A DNA stretch of 64,000 nucleotides from Pyropia haitanensis (Eukaryota > Rhodophyta > Bangiophyceae > Bangiales > Bangiaceae), in the NCBI GenBank assembly GCA_008729055.1, contig SDUX01000004.1, positions 1,674,001-1,738,000 of the forward strand, in the 5' to 3' direction. Below the pieces are notes generated by a model. The model saw only the letters and a program-made list of their open reading frames with translations. It had not been told where the DNA came from and searched no databases. Made by a program: the position numbers and the translations under genes. Positions 1-10,401 of this stretch are shown here, piece after piece. Numbering within the stretch: the first letter of the stretch is position 1; every line of letters starts with the position of its first letter.

Positions 1-3000
1 GGACGCCCCCGCCGCGACGGGGGAGCGCAGCGCCGCGCAAGGGCCCGCCGCCGCGGCGGCGGGGGGGGAGGCCGCCGGGAGTGGTCGCCGACGACGCGGA
101 GCTGCGGCCGCTCGGCCCGCGCGCGCGCTTGGAGGGCCACCCGCCGCCGCCGCCGCCGCTGCCGCCGCCGCCGCCGCCCAGTCCCACCGCCGCCGCGACG
201 CCGCTGTGGGCGCTGCCGCCGCCGGACGTGGGCTCCCTCCTCTCCCCATCCCCCCCCTCCCCCGGCGCGACCATGTACGCGTACGCCACGTGCAGCGACA
301 CGGTCGCGGTCAGCCCCCCCGTCAGCGCCAGGTGCACGAGCGTCACCGCACACACGGGCCGGCCCGCCGCGACGCCCACCGCCGCCGCCTGCGCCACCAC
401 CGCCGCCGCCTGCGCCACCGCCGCCGCCGCGGCCGTCACCACCGCCGCCGTCAGCCGCGCGCTGCGCGTGGCCGCCCCCACCACCGCCGCGATCGCCGCC
501 GTCGTCGCGGAGACCGTCGCGGCCGCGTCGTGGCCGACAGTTGCGGGCTCCTCCGTGTCGGCAAAGAGGCGGCTAACGAAGAAGGCGGCGTTGCCATTGA
601 CAGCCGCCGCCGCGACCGCGGCGCGCGCCGCCGCCGCGTCGACGGGCGTCGACACGTTCCAAATCGCAAACCGCTGACGGCCGCGATTGATGTGCTGCAG
701 CCGCACCGCAGGGGGGGTCGCCTCCGCAGTGGGGGGGGGGGGTTCCCCGCCGCCGCCCCCGCCGCCGGCGGTGGGCGGCGCCGTCGCGACGGGCGTGACC
801 GTCGGCGCGGTGCCGACGGTGCCCGCCGAGCACGGCACCCGCACGCGCTGCCGCCAACGACCGCCGCGGCAACGATGGCGGTCGCGGCGGTGCCGCGCGC
901 GCGCGCCCGCAGCAGCACCCGCGCGGCCAGCTCGTCGCGCGCGGCGGCGACGAGCCGCCCCGTCTGCGCCGACCGGCGCCAGCAGCGCGCCTCGCCGCCG
1001 AGGGCCCCCCCCTCGAGCGGCACCCGGTAGCAGGGCGCGCCGTCGAGGCCGCCCGCAATCACCCGCTGCGTGTCGGCGGCGGCCAGCGGCAGCAGCAGCG
1101 CGAGGCGGGCGGCGGCGGCGGCGGCGAGCGCGACGGTCGCGCTCTACGCGCGGACGGCGGGGACGCGGGAGAGGGCGGCGGCCGCGCCGACTGCCGCCGC
1201 CGTTGCCGCCGCCGCGACCACCGAGGAGGGGACCACCGCCGCCGCCGCCGCGTACAGCCGCCCGTGCGCTTCCGTGACGTGCGCGTCGGCCGCGTCGCCG
1301 CTGTCGCGGCTGGGGCGGCCGCCGCGTCCGCCGCCGCCCGCGGAGCCAGAGGTGCTGGCGCGGGCAGCGGCCGAGGCGGCCTTTCGCCCCCCCCGCCACC
1401 ACCGCCGCCCCCCCCCCCCCCCCCCCCCAAACCCCCTCTGCCCCGTGGCCATCACCGCCAGCACCAGCATAAACAGGTCGACCGCGCCCACCACCACCGC
1501 CGCGGGCGGCCCCAGGTGAAACGCCGGCGGCGTCACCGCGGCGCCGACCGCGCGCGCCAGCCCCGCCGTTGCGAGCGCGCCCACGCCCAGCACCCCAGCG
1601 CCCGCAACGCCGAGGCCGACGCGGGACGCGACGAGGTTGGCCGCCCCCAGTGACCGCGCACAATTCGCCAGCACCACCCCCACCACCGGCAGCACCGCGC
1701 CGAGCGCGGCGCCGAGCAGCAGCAGCGACGGCACACGGGCGGCGGTGAGCCCAAACGAGTCGTCGTCTGCGCGCGTCGCGTGCACGCGCGCCGCGAGCGA
1801 CGCGTACGCCTCGCCACGCGCAAAGCCGCTGCTGGGCGCCCGCTCGTAGGCGGGCGTGACCGCGGCGAAAAAAGGCCGCCTCGAGGCCCCGCAGCGCCGC
1901 CGACAGGCCGCCCGCCGCCGCACAGCGTGGCAGGTCCGGCTCGCCTGCCGCGGCCGCCGCGGCGGCCCAGTCCCGGACCGCCCCCGCGTACGCGGCGGCG
2001 GCGGCGGGGGTGAGTGCCACCCCCCCCCACCGCCTCCCCCCCCCCTCCCCCCCCGCCCCGCCGCCGCGCCCGCCACCGCGCCCGCCGCCGCGGCCCGCAC
2101 GTACACCCAGTCCCCCCCGTGACGCGTCGGCACGACCGTCCGGAGCGCGCCGACGGCCACGACGCGGCCGAGCGCCCCCCGCTCGACCGCCCCCGCCACC
2201 GCCGCCGGGTCCGCGACGGCGCCGTCCCAGCTGAGGCAGCACGGCTTGGCCGCCTCGGCCGCGCACGCGGCGGCCGACACGTTGCCCTCGCGGCCGAGGT
2301 CCACCGCCCGCGACACATAGTCGCGAATCGCATCGGACGTCATGGCCGCGATGAGCGCCGCCGCCGCGGCCGCCGCGGCCGCCGCCGGCCGCGCGACGGC
2401 GCCCACAGCCGCCGCCGCCGCCGCGACCGCCACGCGCCCCGCGTCGTGGTGGCCGCCGCCGCGGCGGCGAGGCCGTCAAGCGCGCCGCCACGGGTGCGGC
2501 GACCCCCCCCCCGCCGCCGACGCGGAGGGCGCGGCGAGCATTCCCGCCGCGGCCACCAACCCCGCTGCCGCGCCGGCGGCGGCGCCGGGCAGGCGCACCG
2601 CCGCGGCGGCGGAGGCGGCGGCGGAGGCCGCCGCGGGCCACCCGGCCAATGCGCCGGGCACGGCGGCCGCGTCGGTGGCGGCGGGGCCGGTCGCCGCCGC
2701 GCCGACGAGGAGCAGATTCCCGACGGCGGCGGCCATGGGGGGGGGGAGGACGCGAAGCCGGCGCCGTCGCGGCCGCCGCCGCCGCCGCCGATGCGGCCGC
2801 TCGTTGGTGGCGGCGGCGGCGCGTGCGCGCGGGGCGGGGGTTGCTGCGGCTGCTACCGCCGACGCCACCACCGCCGTCACCGCCGCCGCCCTTGTGGGCG
2901 ACCGCCACGAGGGGTAGCACGACGGGCGGCAACCCGACCGCCGCGGTGATGGCGGCAACCGCCGCGGCGGCGGCGGCGAGCGGCGCGGCCGGGTCCATCG

Positions 3001-3445
3001 CCACCCCCCCCCCACACCACCCCTGCCGCCGCCCGCGGCGGTGGCCAGTACCCACCGCACCCCCCCCCCGCATCAGTCACCACGCGCAGCAGCAACGCCG
3101 CGAGCGCCGCGAGCAGCGTGCACCCCGCCGGCGACACGGCCGCCTGCACCGCCGTCGCGCCGCCGACGGTCATTGTCCAGGCCGGTCCACGCGGCCACCG
3201 CGGCCACCCCGCAGCCGCCGCCGCCGTCGCCGCCCGCCGCCGCCGTGGCGGCGGCCGCGTCACCGACCAGGAGGACGGGCGGTCCCGCGACGGCGGGCCC
3301 CGCCGCCGCCACCACCGCCGCCGCCGCGGCGGTCGCGACGCGCGCGGCGAGCGGGCCCACCGACGGCAACCCCCCCCGGCGCGCCCGCGCCGGCAGAGCT
3401 GCCGGCGGGCGGCTCGATCGCCAGCGGCACTGCCGCGGCGCTCAT
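1..3445 (-). CDS. Unrecognised Ala-rich membrane-protein-like gene (copy 1), frame-broken, runs off the left edge
   Basis: I do not recognise this gene. On the minus strand a likely ATG at 3445 opens MSAAAVPLAIEPPAG, followed by Ala/Val/Leu-rich hydrophobic stretches. Near 2343 the text reads MTSDAIRDYVSRAVDLGREG. Near 1755-1450 there are strongly hydrophobic segments such as VPSLLLLGAALGAVLPVVGV, and near 670-250 it reads FAIWNVSTPVDAAAARAAVA followed by more hydrophobic Ala/Val helices. Several membrane segments are therefore likely. The reading frame shifts repeatedly, for example at a C8 run near 3370 and at the A6 run 1868-1873, so no single ORF spans it. The part above about 2346 is duplicated at 9297-11968, and the part below is unique. 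The ATG at 2343 sits at the duplication edge, so this could be two genes. No stop is certain before position 1. Confidence 0.35.
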
Positions 3446-5096
3446 CCCCGCTGGCGCCGCGGACACTGTCGGCGCCGCCACCGCCAGCGACGCAGCCGCC
3501 GTCGCCGCCGCCGCCGCCGCCGTCGCCGCCGCCACCGCCGCCGCCGACGATGACGGCGGCGATAGCGACAGCGGCGGCGGGCGTGACGGCGGCGGCGGGG
3601 CGGCCGCCTCGGCCGCTGCGGGAAAGAGAGGAACAGCTTCGGCGTGGGGGGAGGTGAACGACGACGGTGGGGAGGCGTGGGACGACGACAGCGTCGGCGA
3701 CGGGGGGACGAAAGCGACGGCGAGGGGGGGGACGACGACGGTGGGGAGGGGGGACCAATGACGGTTTAAGCACGATAGGAAGACCACGGCGAGAAGGTGC
3801 GGGACGAGGACGACGTCGGAGGGGTAGGGACTGCGGAAAAGAGGGACAATGCGACAGCGTCGCGGGGGGGGGGCAGGACGACGGGTAGGGGTGAGCGGCG
3901 ACGACGACCGGAGCGAGGGGGGGTACGACGGCGGCAAAGAGGGGGGGTAAGGCGTGGGCGAGGAGGGGGGGAATGGGACGAAGATTGTGGAGAGGAAAGA
4001 ACGACGCGAACGGTCCGGACGACGGTGACAACGACGGCGGGGAGGAGGGGGAAGAAGAACACGACGGCGAGGACGGCGACGATGACGCTCGCGATCCGCA
4101 CGGTGGCGGAGGGTGATGGAGCAGCCCCTCGACGAATCAGTCTCGCAGGCTTTCGTTTTGGGCTCCCAGAGCTCATAAATATGCAGGTGCAAAGGTGTTA
4201 TCGTGGGAACCGGCGCCGGTGTGACGGACAGAGCGGGAAAGAACAGTCCAGGTTGTGGCCACTTCCAGCACGCAGTCGCGAGATGGAGGACGAATATTTT
4301 TGTGTACACCCGGCTTCTCTCGGCTGGCGTCGTGGAATATTTCATTTCTGGCAAGAAGTAGTTGACCTATCGTAATGGGTCTGGGATCGCAGGGAACCAG
4401 TCTGCCCCGGCAGTGAGCAACGGACAATAACATCAGGAGCGCCCCTGGACAGGCCCTCAGCACCGCAGCGCAGCACGCAGACCACCAATGACTCCGTCTG
4501 TGGCAATCCGGTGCCGCAGCAGTGGCCGCCTGCAGGCAGCGCGCGCACCAGGCCTCACGCCCTTTGCATCGATTGTGCAGGGGACCTACGAGCCGGCCCA
4601 CCAGAGTGGCTGCCTGAGAAGCGCCGTCCCCCGGTGATCCCGAGAGAAAAGCGTCACCCCGTTGCACCAATCAGAAGCGCCTCCGCAAACCAGCTGGTCT
4701 CCAAGCCAGTCTGTAGCAAGAAAACTCACTCCACCTAAACCCGAGAAACGCAATAGTTTCTAAAAAGGACTGCTGTCCGCGCGGGCCCGGAGCCGCCCAA
4801 TTCAAACCCCCCCGCCTCCCAAGCCTGGATTAGCACCTGCCCTGGTGGCCTAGTGAGGAAACACAAATAGTTTCTGAAAAGTTCTTTGTCGGGGCAGTTC
4901 CTAATCGCAGTGGTCCCCTGAGAGGGGTCCTCGGAGCGATGATTAGGCCGGATGGCCCACTCATGAGCATCGAGATCGTGCCGCGGTCTGCAGACCAGAG
5001 CCAAGTTTCGTGTGCTCCACGGATTGCGACGCACCAGGGTGGGGTGGTTTTCCAGCCGAGTTTCCGCATGTATACTTTTTGGCGGACGTGCAATAT
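2346..5096. repeat. Segmental duplication, copy 1 (partner 9297-11968)
   Basis: Bases 2353 onward match 9305 onward, and bases up to the shared CAATAT at 5091-5096 match 11963-11968, in the same orientation. The offset drifts from about 6952 to 6872 through small indels. By eye there are only a few mismatches per 60-base line, and fewest over 4130-5060. The unit holds the 5' part of the Ala-rich minus-strand gene, its upstream G/A-rich region and about 1 kb of lower-GC sequence that abuts Ty3/gypsy pol debris. Confidence 0.9.
3446..5096. other. Non-coding region upstream of copy-1 gene, with two small stem-loops
   Basis: Positions 3560-4100 are G/A-rich low-complexity DNA with no convincing protein signal. 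Positions 4100-5096 are less GC-rich and include an AT-rich CATAAATATGCA near 4174. Two near-repeats about 113 bp apart, 4745-4760 and 4858-4874, each form GAAAC...GTTTC hairpins and are both kept in the second copy (near 11617 and 11726). On the plus strand, text ending RMYTFWRT at about 5088 resembles the same peptide in the adjacent minus-strand pol fragment, so the right end probably contains inverted retroelement debris. Confidence 0.5.
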
Positions 5097-5401
5097 GCAT
5101 CTTTGACTGTCATCTCGTTAAGACGACGATAGTCAATGCAGAAGCGCTTAGCGCCCCCCGGTTTGGGGACGATCACGACGGGGCTTGCCCATTACCCGTT
5201 CGCGGGTTCTATGACCCCGAGCTTGTCCATCATTTGGACCTGCTCTTCCTCCACGGCTCGGGTCCTAGGGCCCGTTTTGTATGGGTGTTGCCGGACAGGC
5301 GTCGCTCCCGGCTTAAGCTGGATGCGATGCTCCGTCTCCTTGATGGTCCCTAGGGTACCGTCCCAGAGAGACTTATAGCGCGTCCGCCAAAAAGTATACA
5401 T
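5068..5401. repeat. 21-bp perfect inverted repeat flanking the RT fragment
   Basis: Bases 5068-5088 are the exact reverse complement of 5381-5401 (arm begins ATGTATACTTTTTGG). With one mismatch the arms extend three more bases outward. The 292 bp between them encode the RT fragment. In the right arm the repeat is read as the pol peptide MYTFWRT on the minus strand. The left arm reads the same peptide on the plus strand, so the arms look like head-to-head pieces of the same pol region. Confidence 0.8.
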
Positions 5402-5467
5402 CCGGGTGGCTGGGTCTTCGTCGCGCATCAAAGTTTCCATCGATCTCGCGTTCGAGTAATTGACCAA
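5097..5467 (-). pseudogene. Ty3/gypsy-type reverse transcriptase fragment, degenerate
   Basis: The minus-strand reading contains the start of a Ty3/gypsy reverse transcriptase: YKSLWDGTLG, then [45 protein letters not shown] and [17 protein letters not shown]. These are the usual N-terminal RT blocks of LTR retrotransposons. An in-frame TAA (plus 5192-5194) interrupts it after PANG. The homology ends abruptly after KDAY at 5096, exactly where the duplicated segment begins, so the catalytic YxDD block and everything after it are missing. Sequence further right (5468-5760) may be earlier pol or protease-linker text, but it is too decayed to call. This is not a functional element. Confidence 0.8.
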
Positions 5468-5760
5468 TCAGCGGCAGAGAACAGTGCCCCGGCGGCGGAC
5501 CAGGCTTTGATCTTGTCGATATTCCTGCTCGTGGCGGGATCATGGGCTGTTATGCTGGATAGGGACGACGACGACCGAGGAACAGTACCCTCAGTGGAAA
5601 TCCCGTTCCCAAAGATCTGTTTCCCAGGCATGACCTGGAGACCAAGTCCTTCTCATCGTTTCTGTCAAATGTTCGGCAGAACTTTGATGTTCCGACAATC
5701 AAGATCTGAATTGCTCCGCACTGTCTGCGAGTCGAGAGCGTTAGTCTCGATATCTTTGAC

Positions 5761-6462
5761 CGCGCACGCAACGAGATCGACCCTGGTCCCGGTGGAACGC
5801 CGACCCCCGCCGTCGTGGCCGCCACCCTCCACGGTCGTAGCGGCCGCGCCCCACCGTCGTGACCGCCGCCCCCCCCATCATCGCCGCCTTCCCCGCCGCC
5901 GACGTCACCGCCCCCCCCCCCGTCGTCGCCGCTTTCCTTCTGCTCGTCGTTGCCACTCTCACGTCTTCGCAGCCCCGACCCGCTTGGTCGCCGCCTCCTT
6001 TCCCGTCGCCGCCGACGCCCACCGCGTCGCCGCCGCCCCTCGTCGCCGCCCCGGCGTCGTTGTCGCCGCGACATCGGCAGCGCGGCGCCCCGGCGTGTCT
6101 CTGGCAGTGGCGGCGGCCATGGCAGCTTCGCCCCCCCCCCGCCCCCTCCCCCACCCCCCCCCCCCACTCCCCCCCCCCCTCGCGCGCGCGCCACGCGTGC
6201 CACGTCACGGCGAGGCGGGCCAGCCCGACGGGGACGCTGGTGACAATGGGCGGCACGCCCACCCGCGGCGGTGGCGGTGGCCGGCAGCGACAGCGGCGCG
6301 GGTGTGGCCGCCGCGACCGCGGCGGAGAGGGGGGGGGGAGGGCGGGGGGGGGGGAGGTCCCCGCCGCGGCCGGCGCGTTCGTGGAACGGCCGCCGCCGCC
6401 CTCCCCCCCCTTCCCCCCCCCCCCACCGCCGCCTGCCCCCACCGCTGCGGCGGCAGCGGCGG
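5761..6462. other. C-rich low-complexity DNA upstream of the helicase-like gene
   Basis: The stretch is full of CGCC/CCGT repeats and C-runs. All six frames give only Pro/Arg/Ala-rich text. It may hold the 5' end of the helicase-like gene in another frame, but I see nothing that supports a particular reading. Confidence 0.4.
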
Positions 6463-7506
6463 ATGCAGCGGCGGCTGGCCGCGGCCTGGGCGGTCGGCGC
6501 GCTGCTGGGGCTGTCGCCGGGCGTCGGGGGGGCCACGCAGCCGGCGCTGCTGGCGCGACGCCGCCGCGTCACGGCAGCCAGTGCTGATGCCGCCGCCGTC
6601 GCCGCCCCGTTGGCGACGGTGGTGGCGCCGACGCCCGCCCAGGCCGCGGCGGTCGCGGCGGCCGTGTCGGCGTCCGCGATTGGCAAGCTGACGCTCGTGA
6701 CGGGCCCGCCGCGGGGCGGCAAGACCACCGTCGCCGCCGCGACGGCCGCCGCGCTTGCCGCCGCGGGCGCCGCGCCCGTGCTGCTGCTGTCCGCGGCGGC
6801 GGCGGCGGCGGCGGCGCCCCCCCCCCCCTGGTCGGCCTTTCCCCGCCGCCGCCGCCCGCGGCGGTCGCGGTTGCGGGTGACCCCGCGCTGCTGGCCGCCG
6901 CAACCGCGCGCGTCGGCGCGCTGCGCGCGGCGCTCGCGGCGGGCGCCGCCGCGGCGGGCGCCGACGCCGCCAACGCCGCCCACATCGCGTCGTCGACCGA
7001 CGCGGCGGCCGCGTACGCGGCCGCCACGGGCGGCGCGGCGACCGCCGCGGCGGCCGCCGCGCTCGCCGCCGCCCGCCCGCTGACGCGCCTCCCACCCGCC
7101 GCGGGCCGCGCGTACGCCCTCTCCGCCGTCGTGGCGGTGCTGCGGGTGGCCGACGCGGCGGCGGTTACCGCCGCGGCGGCCGCCGCGGACGTGGCCGCCG
7201 CCGCGCACGCGGCGGTCATTGTGGACGACGTGCACGCGCTGTCGGCGGCGGCGGCGGCGGCGGTGGTGGCCGCCGCCGCGAGGGGGGGGCGCCTCGCGCG
7301 GGTGGTGCTCGTCGGCGACGCGCCGCCGCCGGGCACGCCGGTCGTGGGGCCGGCTGGCGTCACGCCGTTTGCGGCGGCGGTCACGCGGGCGGCTGCTGGG
7401 GGGGGTGACAGGGGGGGGGGGGTCGTCGCCCTCGACCGCGTGTGGGGGGTGGCGCCGGCGGTGGTCGACGCGCTCGGCGGGCGCTACCCGGGCGTCGTCG
7501 CCGCAC

Positions 7507-7540
<34 letters not shown>

Positions 7541-8437
7541 AGCCGCCGCCGCAGAGGACGACCCGACGGGGCCGTCTGGTGGGGCGGCGCCTGCCGTCGC
7601 TGCTGCCGCGGGCGCTGCAAGCGGGCCTCCCCTGGCAGAGGCCGACATGGGCCGTCCCGTGGCCTCTGCCACCAACGCCGCCACCGTCGACGCCGCCGGT
7701 GCGGCGGCAGGCGCCCCTGCCCCAGCGTCGGTGGCGGCGCGCGCCCCCCCACCCCCCCCCGGCCTGACGCGCGCCGTCGAGGCCGTCGCGGTCACCGGCG
7801 GCTGCCACGCGCAGGCAGAGTACGTGGCGGTGCTGGCGGGCATCCCCCCCGCGGCGGTCACGGTGGCGGCGCTAACGGCGGCGGCGGTGCGCCACGCGGT
7901 CGCCGTCACCGCCGCCCGCACCGCGTGGTCGACGGCGGGCGCCCGGCTGGGCGTGCCGTCTGGGGTGCTGCCGGGCGGGACGCTGCCGCGGGGGGTGGCG
8001 CTGCTGCTGGTGGTCACCGCGGGGGCGGCATGGCCGTGGGCGTGGCTGGGGGGGCGGCCGTCGCGGGCGTTGGTCGTGTTTGGCGACGCGGACGAGTTGG
8101 CGTCCATGGCGGGCTGGGGGTGGGGGGGCGGCCACGCCCGTGCCGGCGGTGCCAGGGGGGGGGGTGCCGCTGCCGGTGGGGGTGGCGTGGCCGCCGCCGC
8201 CGCCGCCGCCGCCCCCGCCTGGGGTGACGGGTGGGAGCGGGTGTGGGCGGCGGCGGGGGGGGGGTGACGACACTCGGCCTGCGCCGGCCGGGGGGGGAGG
8301 TGGTGGAGGTGGCGACGCCGGCCGCAGCGGCGGCGGCGGTCGTCGCGTTGGCCGCGGCGCCGCCAGGGACGAGGGGCTGGGGGGGGGCGGGCTCGGCCCG
8401 CTTCGGCCGCGTCGCGGACGTCCAGGCCGACGCCTAG
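6463..8437 (+). CDS. UPF1-like SF1 helicase homologue, divergent, frame-broken
   Basis: The plus strand reads TPAQAAAVAAAV, then the P-loop LVTGPPRGGKTTVAAATAAA at about 6690-6755, typical of UPF1/RecD-like superfamily 1 helicases. After a frame jump at the C-run near 6817-6829 it continues with VIVDDVHAL (motif II position, about 7216-7245) and VVLVGDAPPPGTPVVGP (motif III position, about 7303-7350). Near the C-terminus RALVVFGDADELASM resembles the motif VI/V end of UPF1-type helicases. The motif III glutamine (normally GDxxQLPP) and the usual YRMHP block (here LDRVWGVAP) are altered, so ATPase or helicase activity is doubtful. The start is uncertain: an ATG at 6463 opens MQRRLAAAWAVGALLGLSP. 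The last frame ends with TAG at 8435-8437. It lies between the two duplicated blocks. Confidence 0.45.
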
Positions 8438-8726
8438 GATGGCCTCCCCGCCGAGTGAGTGAGTGCGCCGTGTGAACCGGCGGCCGCGGTTGGGGGCGGG
8501 GGGGGGGGGTAGGTGGGATGGCCCGCGTGGCCTGCGGATGGGCGTCCGGGCGGCGCCACGGCGGTGGTGCCGCCGCCGTCACCTGGGGGACGCGCTAAGA
8601 CACGAGACGAAGAGGCCGACGTCGCTGTTGCACCACTACCCAAAAAAACCATCGAGGCGGTCTCCGCGGGTCGCCGATGCCACCTACCTCCCTTTGAGCC
8701 CGCACCCCTCCCCATGCCACCCGTCC
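8438..8726. other. Convergent gap between the helicase-like gene and the copy-2 gene
   Basis: About 290 bp with a G10 run and no protein signal. Both flanking genes end here. Confidence 0.5.
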
Positions 8727-10401
8727 TCATCCCCTCCCCGCAATTCCGCCGCGCCGCTGCACGGACGCCGCGGCGAGCCGCGTGAAGACCTCATTGACGA
8801 CCTCGCCGCTCCCCCCCCCAACACCCTCCCCCCACACCCGCCCCCGCGGCCCGCACCAGCCGCAGACCTCGCTCCACCGCCGTGCCCAGCCAGGAGCGCG
8901 CATCGTCCGCCGCCGCCCGCGGCAGTCGCCCCCAGACCCGCACCGGCGCGGACAGCGTCGGGCCCGCCGCGGCCGCGAGGAGCGCGCCCAATGCGTGGAG
9001 GCGGCCGGCCTTGTCGACGGCGGCGCCGCCGCTGTCAGCGGCGGCGTCGGCGGCGGCTGCGGCGGCGGCAGCGGCGGCGGCGGCGGAGTGGGGGGCGCCG
9101 CTCGTCGAGGGGGGGGCCATCCGCCCGGTGTCACCACACGCGTGGTAGAGGAGCCCAAGGAGCAGGCCGAGCGTGACGCCGTCGCCGGGCGGGCCGCCCG
9201 CCGCGGCGGCGCCGAGCGAGCCGCCGCCTGCCCCGGCGCTGCCGACGGCCGTCGCCGGGAGCGCTTCCCCCACCCGGCAGCTGCCGCAACGCGGCCGCCG
9301 CGACGAGCGCCGCCGCCGCGGCCGCCGCGGCCGCCGCCGGCCGCGCGACAGCGCCCACAACCGCCGCCGCCGCCGCGACCGCCGCGCGCCCCGCGTCGTG
9401 GTGTCCGCCGCCGCGGCGGCGAGGCCGTCAAGCGCGCCGCCACGGGTGCGGCGACTCCCCCCCCGCCGCCGACGCGGAGGGCGTGGCGAGCATTCCCGCC
9501 GCGGCCACCACCCCTGCTGCCGCGTCGGCGGCGGCGCCGGGCAGGCGCACCGCCGCGGCGGCGGAGGCGGCGGCGGCCGCCGCCGCAGGCCACCCGGCCA
9601 ACGTACCGGGCACGGCGGCCGCGTCGGCGGCGGCGGGGCCGGTCGCCGCTGCGCCGACGAGGTGCAGGTCCCCGACGGCGGCGGCCAAGGGGGGGGGGAG
9701 ACGCGAAGCCGGCGCCGTCGCCGCCGCCGCCGCTGGCGCCGTTGCGGCCGCTCGTTGGGGGCGGCGGCGGCGCGTGCGCGCGGGGCGGGGGTTGCTGCCG
9801 CAGGTACCGCCGACGCCACCACCGCCTCCGCCGCCACCGCCTCCGCCCTTGTGGGCAACCGCCACGAGGGGTAGCACGACGGGCGGCAGCCCGACCGCCG
9901 CGGTGATGGCGTCAACCGCCGCGGCGGCGGCGGCGAGCGGCGCGGCCGGGTTCATCGCCACCCCCCCCCTCACACCACCCCTGCCGCCGCCCGCGGCGGT
10001 GGCCAGTACCCACCGCACCCCCCCCCGCATCAGTCACCGCGCGTAGCAGCAACGCCGCGAGCGCCGCGAGTAGCGTGCACCCCGCCGGCGCCACGGCCGC
10101 CTGCACCGCCGCCGCGCCGCCGACGGTCATGTCCAGGCCGGTCCACGCGGCCACCGCGGCCACCCCGCAGCCGCCGCCGCCGTCGCCGCCTGCCGCCGCC
10201 GCGGCGGCGGCCGCGTCACCGACCAGGAGGAAGGGCGGTCCCGCGATGGCGGGCCCCGCCGCCGCCACCACCGCCGCCGCCGCGGCGGTCGCGACGCGCG
10301 CGGCAAGCGGGCCGACCGGCGGCAATCCCCCCCGGCGCGCCCGCGCCGGCAGAGCTGCCGGCGGGCGGCTCGATCGCCAGCGGCACTACCGCGGCGCGCA
10401 T
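8727..10401 (-). CDS. Unrecognised Ala-rich protein (copy 2), frame-broken
   Basis: This is the partner of the gene at 1-3445. A likely ATG at 10401 opens MRAAVVPLAIEPPAG. The reading then jumps frame at a C8 run near 10326 and continues ARVATAAAAAVVAAAGP, later NPAAPLAAAAAAVDAITAAV and GLPPVVLPLVAVAHKGGG. Below about 9297 the sequence is no longer shared with copy 1. It reads TLGLLLGLLYHACGDTGRM, then KAGRLHALGALLAAAAG and, after another jump in the C-run near 8812-8820, VVNEVFTRLAAASV before a TAG-like end at 8727. The unique C-terminal part looks helical, like an armadillo/HEAT-type solenoid, but I cannot name a family. The two copies thus share an N-terminal half and differ at the C-terminus. 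Confidence 0.35.

Noticed and set aside
5195..5225. tRNA-like T-loop text GGTTCTATGACC
   Set aside because: It lies in the RT coding sequence (GVIEPANG), and no acceptor or anticodon arms pair around it.
5550..7808. Very long antisense open frame (about 750 codons) opposite the helicase-like gene
   Set aside because: The text is Arg/Gly/Pro-rich without domains. In 70 % or more GC DNA stop codons are rare and such shadows are expected.
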